DNA of 43,337 nt from Candidatus Nomurabacteria bacterium (GTDB lineage: Bacteria; Patescibacteriota; Minisyncoccia; Phycocordibacterales; UBA9973), in NCBI GenBank assembly GCA_023267275.1, contig JAHFNO010000011.1, forward strand, positions 1-43,337. Reading direction: 5' to 3'. This document shows positions 1 to 6,609 of the stretch, piece by piece (the first letter of the stretch is position 1; each line of letters starts with the position of its first letter). The position numbers and the translations under genes are program-made. The notes beneath the pieces were generated by a model. The model was not told the DNA's origin. It saw only the letters and a program-made list of their open reading frames with translations, and made no database searches.

Positions 1-865
1 AGATACCCCAGTAGTCCACGCCCTAAACGATGTTCTCTCGCTTTTCGGAGTATCGACCCTCTGAGAGGCTTAGCTAACGCGATAAGAGAACCGCCTGGGA
101 AGTACGATCGCAAGATTAAAACTCAAAGGAATAGACGGGGACTCGCACAAGCAGTGGATTATGTGGTTTAATTCGATGGTAACCGAAAAACCTCACCAAG
201 GTTAGAAATCCAAGTGAAGAATGCAGAAATGCAAACGTCCGCAAGGACTCTTGGACAGGTGATGCATGGCCGTCGTCAGCTCGTGGCTTGAGCTGTTCCC
301 TTAAGTGGGGAAACGAGCGCAACCCTCGTCGTGTGTTACAAGTGTCACGCGAGACCGCCCAGTACTTTGCACATAAATGCAAAGACTAGACGGGAGAGTT
401 ATGTTTATGACGACACCAAGTTGAACAAATAACAAAAAGTAGAAAGAAATATCAAAAGAGAATAACTCTTCAAATCAGTATTTGATTCATTTGTGAATAA
501 AGTACTGGGAGGAAGGAGAGGATGACGCCAGGTCAGCATGTCCCTTTGATACCTTGGGCTACACACATAATACAATCGTCACTACAGTAGGCTGCAATAC
601 CGTAAGGTGGAGCCAATCCTAAAAAGTGGCGTCAGTTCGGATAGAGGTCTGCAACTCGACCTCTTGAAGCTGGAATTGCTAGTAATCGCAGGTCAGCAAA
701 CTGCGGTGAATACGTTCTCGAGTCTTGTACTCACCGCCCGTCAACTCAAGGGAGCCGGTAGTACCCGAAATCTCCACATTTGTGGGGCCTACGGTAAGAT
801 CGGTGACAGGGAGTAAGTCGTAACAAGGCACGGGTAGCGGAAGCTGCTCGTGGATTACTTCAAAT
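1..865 (+). rRNA. rrs: 16S ribosomal RNA, 3' portion (truncated by window edge)
   Basis: The window opens inside 16S rRNA at the conserved segment around E. coli 785 and continues through the region near 910-930 (AAACTCAAAGGAATAGACGG, the Parcubacteria-type variant), the 1400 region and helix 45. Helix 45 is intact: an 8-bp stem closes a GGAA tetraloop at about 832-851. Downstream of it the usual GGATCACCTCC is replaced by GGATTACTTC at 852-861, so the anti-Shine-Dalgarno core is altered. The piece is about 100 nt longer than expected because of an insertion at 367-500. No 23S, 5S or tRNA gene follows before the next protein gene. The 3' end is placed by homology only. Confidence 0.97.
367..500 (+). 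other. 134-nt insertion in 16S helix 40 loop
   Basis: Helix 40 is preserved and extended (CCCAGTACT at 358-366 pairs with AGTACTGGG at 501-509), and its normally tiny loop is replaced by about 134 nt of AT-rich sequence. The insert has internal hairpins (TTTGCA/TGCAAA near 366-384; AGAGTTAT/ATAACTCT near 393-471; AATCA/TGATT near 474-488) and no ORF. CPR 16S genes often carry insertions, some of them self-splicing introns. This one lacks visible group I core motifs and is short, so it is probably an expansion segment or an excised spacer rather than an autocatalytic intron. Confidence 0.75.
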
Positions 866-1160
866 TGAATTCTGTTTATCTTTTTCGCCTCGGCATGAAG
901 ATAAATTATGTCCTAAACCAAATACTTCGTATTTGGTCGGACGAGGAGTCGGTTTTTTGTGCCTCAATTGAGCACAAAAAGGTTTTCTCAATACCTACAA
1001 TGAGAGGACACTGGCTAAAACATTTGTTTACAAATGTTCGCCCGTCCGTCGTAAGACGGATGAGGGAAAGACCTAGAAAAATGGGCATGAACGGAACAAA
1101 ATAAAGTGTTGTACTCAAACAAAAAACCATATCAAACGATATGGTTTTTTGTTTTGGTCT
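866..1160 (+). other. 16S trailer with hairpins and terminator
   Basis: No protein gene is convincing here. Two composite hairpins follow the 16S. One, at 913-951, is CTAAA, then CCAAATA/TATTTGG, then a linker ending in a T-run. The other, at 1015-1062, is CTAAA, then ACATTTG/CAAATGT, linker TCGCCCG, then TCCGTC/GACGGA. The second resembles the hairpin-pair module found in rnpB and the tRNA intron, read on that strand. The segment ends with the terminator listed separately. It is probably the processed 3' trailer of the rRNA transcript. Confidence 0.5.
1119..1153 (+). terminator. Rho-independent terminator after 16S
   Basis: AAAAAACCATATC and GATATGGTTTTTT form a perfect hairpin followed by T-rich sequence. 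It ends the 16S transcript without any 23S in the unit. Confidence 0.8.
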
Positions 1161-1168
1161 AAGTGCGC

Positions 1169-1247
1169 TATACCCGCACACTTACTTTTTGGATGCACCT
1201 GTGGTGCGGAGCTTTTGCTCTTTCCAAAAAGTAAGTGTGCGGGTATA
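1169..1247. repeat. 25-bp perfect inverted repeat, 29-nt spacer
   Basis: Left arm 1169-1193 and right arm 1223-1247 are exact reverse complements. The spacer contains a smaller hairpin (GCACC/GGTGC). It lies between the 16S terminator and the next gene, and the right arm contains a TATACT box that may serve as its -10. It could be a palindromic repeat element, a MITE-like remnant or a regulatory cruciform. No second copy was noticed in the window. Confidence 0.75.
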
Positions 1248-1283
1248 CTACGAGAGCATTATCAGTAATACATATATACATTT

Positions 1284-1934
1284 ATGAAAAACTATATTAA
1301 ACAATCCGTTATTATTCTTGCGACATTTGGTCTTTTTGTTACGCCAGTATTTGCGGAAACACAATCATTGTCGGTAAGTGTTCCTTTTCATTTTTCAAAA
1401 AATCTTGCACTCGGTTCAACTGGTGAAGATGTATTACAACTCCAGAAGATATTGAATGCGAACGCTGTTACACAAGTGGCAGCTACACCTCGTGCTGGTT
1501 CAAAAGATCATGAGACTTCTGCCTTTGGTCCAGCAACACAGGCCGCTGTAAAAGCATTTCAGAAAGCAAAAGGTCTTCCCGCAACAGGTTTTGTTGGTGC
1601 AATGACAATCAAAGCACTCAATGAAGCACTTGCAGCTGCACATCCAATGCTTCCAACAATTATTGGTGTGTCAGCTGATACAAGTGTTCCAAACTCAGTA
1701 ACGCTCACTGCAAAGTATGATGGTGGTGGAGAAAAGCCAACCGTTTGGTTTGCGTACGGAGTCAGTCCTTCATCCATGACACTTCTCTCAAAAGAAATAG
1801 TTTCAGACACTGTTGCTGGCTCAACACAAGTTACTATTTCAAATCTCACTGCAGGCGCTGGCTGTTATGCTGTAGCATATGCAAAAAATAGTGTCGGTAC
1901 TACTAAGAGTGACTGGGTACACTGCGATCGATAG
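1284..1934 (+). CDS. Secreted peptidoglycan-binding domain protein with C-terminal Fn3-like domain
   Basis: The 216-residue protein starts with a signal peptide (about 1-25, ending VFAE). A PG_binding_1-type repeat follows at about 40-115 (LGSTGEDVLQLQKIL, AFGPATQAAVKAFQKAKGL, GFVGAMTIKALN), a fold that usually docks enzymes or structural proteins on peptidoglycan. Residues 125-216 resemble an Fn3/Ig-like domain. There is no catalytic domain. A paralogous architecture is at 16459-17118. The leader (from a TATACT box near 1243) has no Shine-Dalgarno sequence. It is inferred to be a cell-wall-associated structural or adhesion protein. Confidence 0.85.
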   Translation: MKNYIKQSVIILATFGLFVTPVFAETQSLSVSVPFHFSKNLALGSTGEDVLQLQKILNANAVTQVAATPRAGSKDHETSAFGPATQAAVKAFQKAKGLPATGFVGAMTIKALNEALAAAHPMLPTIIGVSADTSVPNSVTLTAKYDGGGEKPTVWFAYGVSPSSMTLLSKEIVSDTVAGSTQVTISNLTAGAGCYAVAYAKNSVGTTKSDWVHCDR

Positions 1935-2018
1935 AGTCAAAAGTTCATAAAGTTCATAAAGTTTATAAAGTTTATAAAGTCAAAAATCCTCGCATACGTT
2001 TTGTATGCGAGGATTTTT
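1935..2018 (+). terminator. Short tandem repeat tract plus terminator
   Basis: After the stop codon, a roughly 10-bp unit (AAAGTTCATA, AAAGTTTATA) is repeated about four times at 1938-1979. A strong terminator hairpin follows at 1982-2018 (AAAAATCCTCGCATAC with its complement, T-run). Confidence 0.8.
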
Positions 2019-2032
2019 AATACAAAATACTG

Positions 2033-2038
2033 TATACT
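2033..2038 (+). promoter_or_regulatory. -10 box of a leaderless gene
   Basis: An extended TG-TATACT box ends 9 nt before the ATG at 2048, so transcription should begin at or next to the start codon. It is one of several such cases here. Confidence 0.6.
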
Positions 2039-2047
2039 AATTCTCGT

Positions 2048-2545
2048 ATGAAAAAAATACCAAAATGGGTTGAAACAACTCTCTCTTTTGTTTTAATCGG
2101 AATGTTTCTCGTTGCATATCTCGTAGTGCATGTTCCACAAAAAAAACTTCCGCCACGTATTGTTTCACAAACAACAATAGCGACACCTGTATTTGTTCAT
2201 TCACTTACAATAGGGAAGACAAAATTGCAGGTGGCCTATGCGACGACTCCAACTGAACAAGAGCAAGGCCTCTCGGATACACCGAGCCTCGCGGAAAATC
2301 AAGGTATGCTCTTTATTTTTTCAACCCCAACCACGCCGTCGTTTTGGATGAAAGACATGCAGTATCCGCTCGACATTGTGTGGATTGATGCAAACAAAAA
2401 AGTAGTTGATATCACACGCGATTTGAGTCCGGCAACATTTCCCAAAACAGTAACGCCAAAATCGCCCACACAATATGTGCTTGAGGTGAATGCCGGATTT
2501 GCTGAAAAAAATAGTATTGCCGTCGGTGCCACCGTTTCGTTTTAA
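2048..2545 (+). CDS. DUF192 family protein, membrane anchored
   Basis: The 165-residue protein has an N-terminal membrane or signal segment (about 12-30), then a DUF192 domain. Typical features are EQEQGLSDTPSLAENQGMLF, the central SFWMKDMQYPLDIVWID, and a C-terminal YVLEVNAGFAEKN. DUF192 proteins are small, widely distributed and often exported, and their biochemical role is unknown. The gene is monocistronic between two terminators and apparently leaderless. Confidence 0.88.
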   Translation: MKKIPKWVETTLSFVLIGMFLVAYLVVHVPQKKLPPRIVSQTTIATPVFVHSLTIGKTKLQVAYATTPTEQEQGLSDTPSLAENQGMLFIFSTPTTPSFWMKDMQYPLDIVWIDANKKVVDITRDLSPATFPKTVTPKSPTQYVLEVNAGFAEKNSIAVGATVSF

Positions 2546-2554
2546 GAAAATAAG

Positions 2555-2587
2555 AAAACCAGCAAGGTCGGACCTTGCTGGTTTTTT
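2555..2587 (+). terminator. Terminator after the DUF192 gene
   Basis: AAAACCAGCAAGGTC and GACCTTGCTGGTTTT form a perfect hairpin followed by T residues. Confidence 0.85.
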
Positions 2588-2597
2588 GATTGAAAAA

Positions 2598-2915
2598 TTA
2601 AAGTACAATTTCTTTAAAATAGCTTGTTTTTTTAATTTCTTTACAAAAAGAAACACTAACATTTTTGTCCTTGGCATCTTGCTTTAGTTTTTCTGAAAAA
2701 CCGAAAAATAAGATGTCACCAAACAGGTTTTCAGGTACGGTTACACGATACATTCCGCGTATTCCGTTGTATGCAGTATCTTCGTAGAGTATGATTCCTG
2801 TAAATTCTATGCCGGAAAAAAGACTACTCAGAATCTGTTTTTCTTTCTCGCGTATTTTTTCCTTCGTGTGTATATCTTTTTCCATAGGAGTAGATTTAAA
2901 TGCGTTTTTAAGCAT
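2598..2915 (-). CDS. Hypothetical protein, 105 aa
   Basis: The ORF can extend back to 3038, but that extension would run through the palindromic terminator of the upstream gene (2943-2980) and overlap that gene's 3' end, so the ATG at 2915 is preferred; an ATG at 2885 is also possible. The protein is basic and charged at its N-terminus (KEKIREKEKQ) with a compact C-terminal region (IEFTGIILYEDTAYNGIRGMYRV). No family is recognised. Confidence 0.55.
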   Translation of the reverse strand: MLKNAFKSTPMEKDIHTKEKIREKEKQILSSLFSGIEFTGIILYEDTAYNGIRGMYRVTVPENLFGDILFFGFSEKLKQDAKDKNVSVSFCKEIKKTSYFKEIVL

Positions 2916-2941
2916 ACTAACACTCGAGTCTGGTCTAGGCA

Positions 2942-2982
2942 AACAATACCCGCCTCGGCTTAAGCCGAGGTGGGTATTGTTA
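2942..2982 (-). terminator. Palindromic terminator of the 3013-4311 gene
   Basis: A near-perfect inverted repeat (arms of about 18 nt around TTAA, containing CCTCGGC/GCCGAGG) lies 30 nt beyond the stop codon on the minus strand. A short TTGTTTG tract follows. Confidence 0.65.
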
Positions 2983-3012
2983 ATTGATTTTATGCTTTCT
3001 TGTTCTCGTGTT

Positions 3013-4311
3013 TTAATGATGCGCCGCTCCATGACCATGAGCGTCTTTGTTTTTTGATCGAGCGATACGGCGAGCGAGGAGAATGATGATGAGGATAATG
3101 ATGATAGTCATAAACCAGCCGAAGATTGTGGTAGGAAAGAATCCTGAACCAAGCGTAAATCCAGCAAGAATATTTTTTCGTGTTGCGTGATTGATTACGT
3201 AGGAGACAGCACTGTCGTGTGCTCCACTCGGCAATACATATTCGAGTGTGCCGTTGGTGACAAGTGTGTCACTGAGTGATGTATTTGGTCCAATGACTGT
3301 TTGAATAAACACAGAACCAGTTTGACCTGGAGCGAGTGTATTGAGGTCGATAGTTACGGTCGTAGGATTGAGAATTGTTCCTTGTGTTGTTTGTTTTATT
3401 TCAAATCCTTGTGGAAATACAACTGAAAGTTTAACTCCAGAAAGTTTTTTGTCGAGGCCGTTTGTATATGTCACTGTATATTCTGCAGTGTCACCAATAG
3501 AAACCATATCTGCTGGATTAGTAATAGAAAGACTTACTACTGACGCACTTGATGCTCCTCCGTTTGAAGAACTCGATGATGTATTTTTTGTTGTCGTAGA
3601 AGAATTGCTGGTAGAAGTGTTTCCGGTAGTTGTTGTTCCAGTATTGTTTGCATACGTTACTCCATTGTCAGCACTTGGTGTGTTGAAGATAGAAATATTT
3701 CCTTTGTAGATTGATTGTCCTACACGTACGATTGCTTGATAGTAGTAGGTAGTGTTTGGATCTACTTGGATTGTGTCATTGAACGGAAAATTTCCGGTAG
3801 GGGAAAGATATTTGTAGTCAGTCAATTTTTCAAGTTGTGAAGTTTTGCCATATGCGAAATACGCAACAAATGAATCAGTAGTATTGAGTACAAGTCCATT
3901 GAGGCGTGCAGTTGAAGAACCAATATTTGTTGCAGGATTGGTTATAACATTCGAACCATTGATGATGGTGATGTAGATTGTTGCTGGAGTACTTGATGAA
4001 CCACTACCATATCCAATGAGTGTGAATGGCATTGAGGCAGTGATTGGTCCCGCAGTGGTAAAATCGTTTGGTACGCGAAAAAGGTTTGGATTTGATGTTC
4101 CACCAGAAAGTGTTACATAGCTACAACCGATGGTAGACCAAGTAAAAACCGGATTGTCGCCACTTGCTATTGTGTTGTTTGGAGCAGACGAAGAAAAATT
4201 TGTAATGATACAGTTGCTTGTTTGCGCATGTGCAACTGAAAATACACCAAAACCAATAGGCGAGAGTGCGAATAAAAGACCCAAAACAGATAAAAGAGCT
4301 TTATTTTTCAT
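3013..4311 (-). CDS. Secreted surface protein with DUF11-like domain and C-terminal membrane anchor
   Basis: The 432-residue protein has a signal peptide (1-29, cleavage after AHA), an Ig-like region (about 35-120), an Fn3-like region (125-210), a Ser/Thr/Asn-rich linker (215-250) and a DUF11-like domain (255-370; ITNPADMVSIGDTAEYTVTYTN, FPQGFEI). One transmembrane helix (about 392-416) and a basic, His-rich tail follow. It should sit in the cytoplasmic membrane facing outward. The -10 (GATATAAT) is only a few bases upstream of the ATG, with TTTACA 17 nt before it, so the mRNA is probably leaderless. It is inferred to be an S-layer-like or adhesion component. Confidence 0.8.
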   Translation of the reverse strand: MKNKALLSVLGLLFALSPIGFGVFSVAHAQTSNCIITNFSSSAPNNTIASGDNPVFTWSTIGCSYVTLSGGTSNPNLFRVPNDFTTAGPITASMPFTLIGYGSGSSSTPATIYITIINGSNVITNPATNIGSSTARLNGLVLNTTDSFVAYFAYGKTSQLEKLTDYKYLSPTGNFPFNDTIQVDPNTTYYYQAIVRVGQSIYKGNISIFNTPSADNGVTYANNTGTTTTGNTSTSNSSTTTKNTSSSSSNGGASSASVVSLSITNPADMVSIGDTAEYTVTYTNGLDKKLSGVKLSVVFPQGFEIKQTTQGTILNPTTVTIDLNTLAPGQTGSVFIQTVIGPNTSLSDTLVTNGTLEYVLPSGAHDSAVSYVINHATRKNILAGFTLGSGFFPTTIFGWFMTIIIILIIILLARRIARSKNKDAHGHGAAHH

Positions 4312-4407
4312 ATTTATATTATATCATACTTTAATAATAATGTAAAGGGTAATCCCGTCGAGAGGTAAAACCAATATATATCTGTATATATTGTATCAAA
4401 TCAAAAA

Positions 4408-4436
4408 GAAAAAGGCGCTCTTTTGAGCGCCTTTTT
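4408..4436. terminator. Hairpin terminator
   Basis: AAAAAGGCGCTC and GAGCGCCTTTTT make a symmetric hairpin with A and T runs. On the minus strand it lies just downstream of the RNase P RNA gene and probably terminates it. Confidence 0.75.
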
Positions 4437-4537
4437 CATAATGTCGAATCTTGTATCGATAAGCCGAATTCTGTACTCTTGCGAGTGACAATCATTTATC
4501 TGGGATTGCTGTTACCAACAACCTCTAGCGATTCTCC

Positions 4538-4593
4538 CTAAAACATCTTGTAAACAAGATGTTCGGGCGACCAATTGTAAACAATTGGTTTAG
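4538..4593. repeat. Hairpin-pair module, copy 1 (in rnpB)
   Basis: Plus-strand reading: outer CTAAA/TTTAG pair; hairpin 1 ACATCTTG-TAAA-CAAGATGT; linker TCGGGCGA; hairpin 2 CCAATTG-TAAA-CAATTGG. It forms a three-way-junction-like fold inserted in RNase P RNA. Confidence 0.85.
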
Positions 4594-4681
4594 CCCAAGC
4601 TTTCGCCTAAGGCACGATCTTGCATTCACGTAAGGATTTAGCCGTTTCATTCTTTGCTTCAATATATACAAAGATTTATCC

Positions 4682-4737
4682 CTAAAACATTTTGTGAACA
4701 AAATGTTCGGGCGACCAATTGTAAACAATTGGTTTAG
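4682..4737. repeat. Hairpin-pair module, copy 2 (in rnpB)
   Basis: The layout matches copy 1. Hairpin 1 is ACATTTTG/CAAAATGT, with two compensatory base-pair changes from copy 1, while the linker TCGGGCGA and hairpin 2 are identical to copy 1. Confidence 0.85.
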
Positions 4738-4908
4738 CCAGGGATACCATATCCTTTCGGAGTTTGGCGTCACTGCTCGCACCTCTATTGTTACCAACGA
4801 CGGGCGTTACCCGCTACGCGCTCCTTTCTTACGAAAGGGAATGTTCGGACTTTCCTCTGTGGTATATGCAAGCAAATATCACAGCGATTGTCTGATACAA
4901 GGACTTTC

Positions 4909-4958
4909 ATAGTACCATTCATTTAAACACTTGACAAGCATATTCTATTTGCTATGAT
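4909..4958. promoter_or_regulatory. Overlapping divergent promoters (rnpB and a small RNA)
   Basis: Minus strand: -35 TTGTCA (4937-4932), 17-nt spacer, -10 TACTAT (4914-4909), giving a start at the first base of rnpB P1. Plus strand: -35 TTGACA (4931-4936), 16-nt spacer, -10 TATGAT (4953-4958). The two -35 hexamers overlap, so the promoters should compete. Confidence 0.75.
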
Positions 4959-4964
4959 GGGTGT

Positions 4965-5041
4965 GTGAGTAATAAGCTCTAATAAATTATTACAACAAAT
5001 GCTTCGCAAAACCCACCGCAAGGTGGGTTTTGTGTTTTTTT
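4965..5041 (+). ncRNA. Candidate small RNA divergent from rnpB
   Basis: The strong plus-strand promoter at 4931-4958 is followed only by a hairpin (GTAATAA 4969-4975 with TTATTAC 4987-4993) and a terminator (CAAAACCCACC 5007-5017 with GGTGGGTTTTG 5022-5032, then a T-run). There is no ORF between them. The predicted transcript is about 75 nt. Its function is unknown, and a leader for downstream readthrough is the alternative. Confidence 0.45.
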
Positions 5042-5145
5042 GGAGTAATTTTTTCTCCTCCTGTACCCAGGAGGAGAGGGTCGTACTCGAGACGAGGTGG
5101 TTCCTATTGTTTTTATGTTCATTGTTTTCATGTTATATTGTATAT

Positions 5146-5285
5146 GTCGTTCACACACTTTGTGGTGGACGGCTCCACTCACATAAAGCATTTGTGTTGG
5201 AGTTTTGGACCCGCTCACCACAAATTGTGGGAGCACGACAAAAACAAAATCACCTCACTCAAAAAGTGAGGTGATTTTGTTTTTG
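5146..5285 (+). ncRNA. Candidate rod-shaped structured RNA with own terminator
   Basis: Sequence 5146-5239 folds as one long rod: GTCGT/ACGAC at the base, an interrupted lower helix, GTGGTG/CACCAC in the middle, and CTCCA/TGGAG with CACA/TGTG at the tip. A perfect terminator follows (5241-5285), and a TATATT box at 5134-5139 lies at the right distance upstream. The fold recalls 6S-type RNAs in outline only. No SRP or tmRNA signature is present, and identity is unknown. The flanking 5042-5145 contains a hairpin (CTCCTCCT/AGGAGGAG) and no gene. Confidence 0.4.
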
Positions 5286-5420
5286 TTATTTGTTTATGTA
5301 CTCGCAAATATTTTATTTATAGAAATATGTATTGCGACGCACAATTATTTTTATCATTCAGTAAATAAAAAAATAATTTTATACTTAAAAACTTTTTCAA
5401 AAAATATTTTTTATACATGG

Positions 5421-5519
5421 ATCCTGAAATAAATTCAGGATAATTTTTATTTTTTCATTTAGTAAAATAAAAAAATAAAAATAAATTCCAAATTCATGGA
5501 CCCCGAATCGAGTTCGGGG
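5421..5519. repeat. Short palindromic repeats in an AT-rich gap
   Basis: The segment 5290-5620 is very AT-rich and contains no gene I can support. It holds two palindromes of one style, each preceded by CATGGA-like sequence: ATCCTGAA/TTCAGGAT at 5421-5441 and CCCCGAA/TTCGGGG at 5501-5519. A third, ATCCTGAA/TTCAGGAT, is at 5875-5895. Similar dispersed palindromes occur in many bacterial genomes. Confidence 0.6.
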
Positions 5520-5623
5520 CTCGTCACAAAAATTTTTTCAAAAATTTTCTTGTCGAGGTTTTCCACAGTTTTGATAAAAATGTATTGCTTGTGTGTTCAC
5601 TATGAGTGATAATTATTGCAGTA

Positions 5624-5700
5624 GCGTTTTAATTTATTTGCGAATTATTTTTTTGAAATTTTTTTCACAAAAATAATTCGCGCGGTCGGAATTGAAACGC
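5624..5700 (+). promoter_or_regulatory. Large leader hairpin before the microprotein gene
   Basis: The outer stem is GCGTTTTAATT (5624-5634) with AATTGAAACGC (5690-5700). The inner stem is a perfect 13 bp, GCGAATTATTTTT (5640-5652) with AAAAATAATTCGC (5669-5681). It ends 28 nt before the start codon and could be a 5' UTR structure or an operator cruciform. Confidence 0.6.
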
Positions 5701-5728
5701 CTCTTATAAATAATCAAAATAAAATTTT

Positions 5729-5800
5729 ATGGCAGCAAAGAAAAAGGCTAAGAAAGCAGCACCAAAAAAGAAGACAGCAGCAAAAAAGAAGCGTGCTTAA
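5729..5800 (+). CDS. Lysine-rich microprotein, 23 aa (histone H1-like tail)
   Basis: The ATG-initiated ORF of 23 codons encodes only Ala, Lys, Pro, Thr, Arg and the initiator Met, with 13 Lys, ending KKKRA. It is isolated, has a structured leader (5624-5700) and a strong terminator 28 nt after the stop, so it is a transcription unit of its own. The composition matches the Ala/Lys-rich tails of bacterial histone-H1-like proteins, which bind DNA or RNA nonspecifically. A 41-residue protein with a similar end (AKKKRA) is at 22740-22865. Function by composition only. Confidence 0.65.
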   Translation: MAAKKKAKKAAPKKKTAAKKKRA

Positions 5801-5827
5801 TATTTGATCGTTTCCACTTACGAGAGA

Positions 5828-5851
5828 AGCCCCACACTGTGGGGCTTTTTT
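5828..5851 (+). terminator. Terminator of the microprotein gene
   Basis: AAGCCCCACA and TGTGGGGCTT form a perfect hairpin followed by TTTT. Confidence 0.85.
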
Positions 5852-5954
5852 CGTGATTGTGTTTATGTTGTGTCATCCTGAATTTATTTCAGGATCTGGT
5901 TTTTGCATTTAAAAATAAGCCTAAACTTCAATTTTTATGGAGGTTGTTCAAAAT

Positions 5955-5982
5955 AAAAACTCCCACGCGAGTGAGAGTTTTT
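5955..5982 (-). terminator. Terminator of the 5994-6551 gene
   Basis: AAAAACTC-CAC and GTG-GAGTTTTT pair around GCGA, with an A/T run on either side. It lies 12 nt past the stop codon on the minus strand. Confidence 0.7.
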
Positions 5983-5993
5983 CTGTGTTTTTA

Positions 5994-6551
5994 TTATTTT
6001 AACGACATCATTTCAGGGATTCGTGCTTCTTCGCTTTCAATAAACTGCAAAATGTTATGTTCGGTTAGCTTGATTACACAACCTTTCCACATTAAATTGC
6101 TGACATTGCTAAAAAGAGGAAAGTCATAGAATCCTATAACCCAACTATCTCCAGTGAAGTCCTCCTCAGTCGCAAACTTTTTTTCCATGAGAATGTTTTT
6201 GTTGCGATACTTTGTTCTGCCAAATTTTTCCGAGTAAATCCAGCGCTCGACAAAAATATTGAATATAAGTCCGGGGAAAGGATTTTCTCCTACATTCATA
6301 TTTGGGTATATATCGAAATATGGCCAGTCTGCTGGAACAAATGGAACGGAAAAAGAATAATCATTCAAGGTCGCATTTTTCCAGTCGAATGTACTTAAGG
6401 TTATCGCTTTTATCATGTCCTCAAATTTTTCTCTAGTCATTCCGTCGGCTTTTTCAACGAATGTATAGTTTTTACTTTCGAGTATAAATACCAAATCCAT
6501 TAAAATGGTAATTGCCTCCTTTGGATTTTCTGTACGCTTTATAAATTGCAT
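5994..6551 (-). CDS. Hypothetical protein, 185 aa
   Basis: The soluble, acidic, aromatic-rich protein has no signal peptide or membrane segment. Notable stretches are FVPADWPYFDIYPNMNVGENPFPGLIFNIFVERW and a hydrophobic core near residue 140-150 (GDSWVIGFYDFPLF). No family is recognised. It is a single-gene unit with its own terminator, convergent with nothing and divergent from secA. Confidence 0.7.
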   Translation of the reverse strand: MQFIKRTENPKEAITILMDLVFILESKNYTFVEKADGMTREKFEDMIKAITLSTFDWKNATLNDYSFSVPFVPADWPYFDIYPNMNVGENPFPGLIFNIFVERWIYSEKFGRTKYRNKNILMEKKFATEEDFTGDSWVIGFYDFPLFSNVSNLMWKGCVIKLTEHNILQFIESEEARIPEMMSLK

Positions 6552-6609
6552 AGACCATGTTTTTTATAATTTTAGCAATAATTATTCATTTTGTCAATTT
6601 AGGGTTTTA

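Larger units (their letters stand above)
4450..4902 (-). ncRNA. rnpB: RNase P RNA (catalytic subunit), with two inserted modules
   Basis: Read on the minus strand, the RNA begins with P1 (CTTGTATC, paired with GATACAAG at the 3' end). It contains the conserved elements GAGGAAAGTCCGAACATTC, GAAACGGCTAAATCC, AGATAAATGATTGTC and ACAGAATTCGGCTTAT. At 453 nt it is a long version, because two nearly identical 56-nt hairpin-pair modules are inserted at 4538-4593 and 4682-4737, apparently in peripheral stems. It processes the 5' ends of pre-tRNAs. A promoter (TTGTCA, 17 nt, TACTAT) ends just before P1. Confidence 0.93.

Noticed and set aside
850-1104. 84-aa ORF after 16S
   Set aside because: It starts inside the 16S tail and covers hairpins of the rRNA trailer.
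1938-1979. CRISPR-like array
   Set aside because: The 10-bp direct repeats are contiguous with no spacers; no cas genes are in the window.
5146-5239. SRP RNA or tmRNA
   Set aside because: No GGAA-containing SRP tip, no tRNA-like ends or tag ORF.
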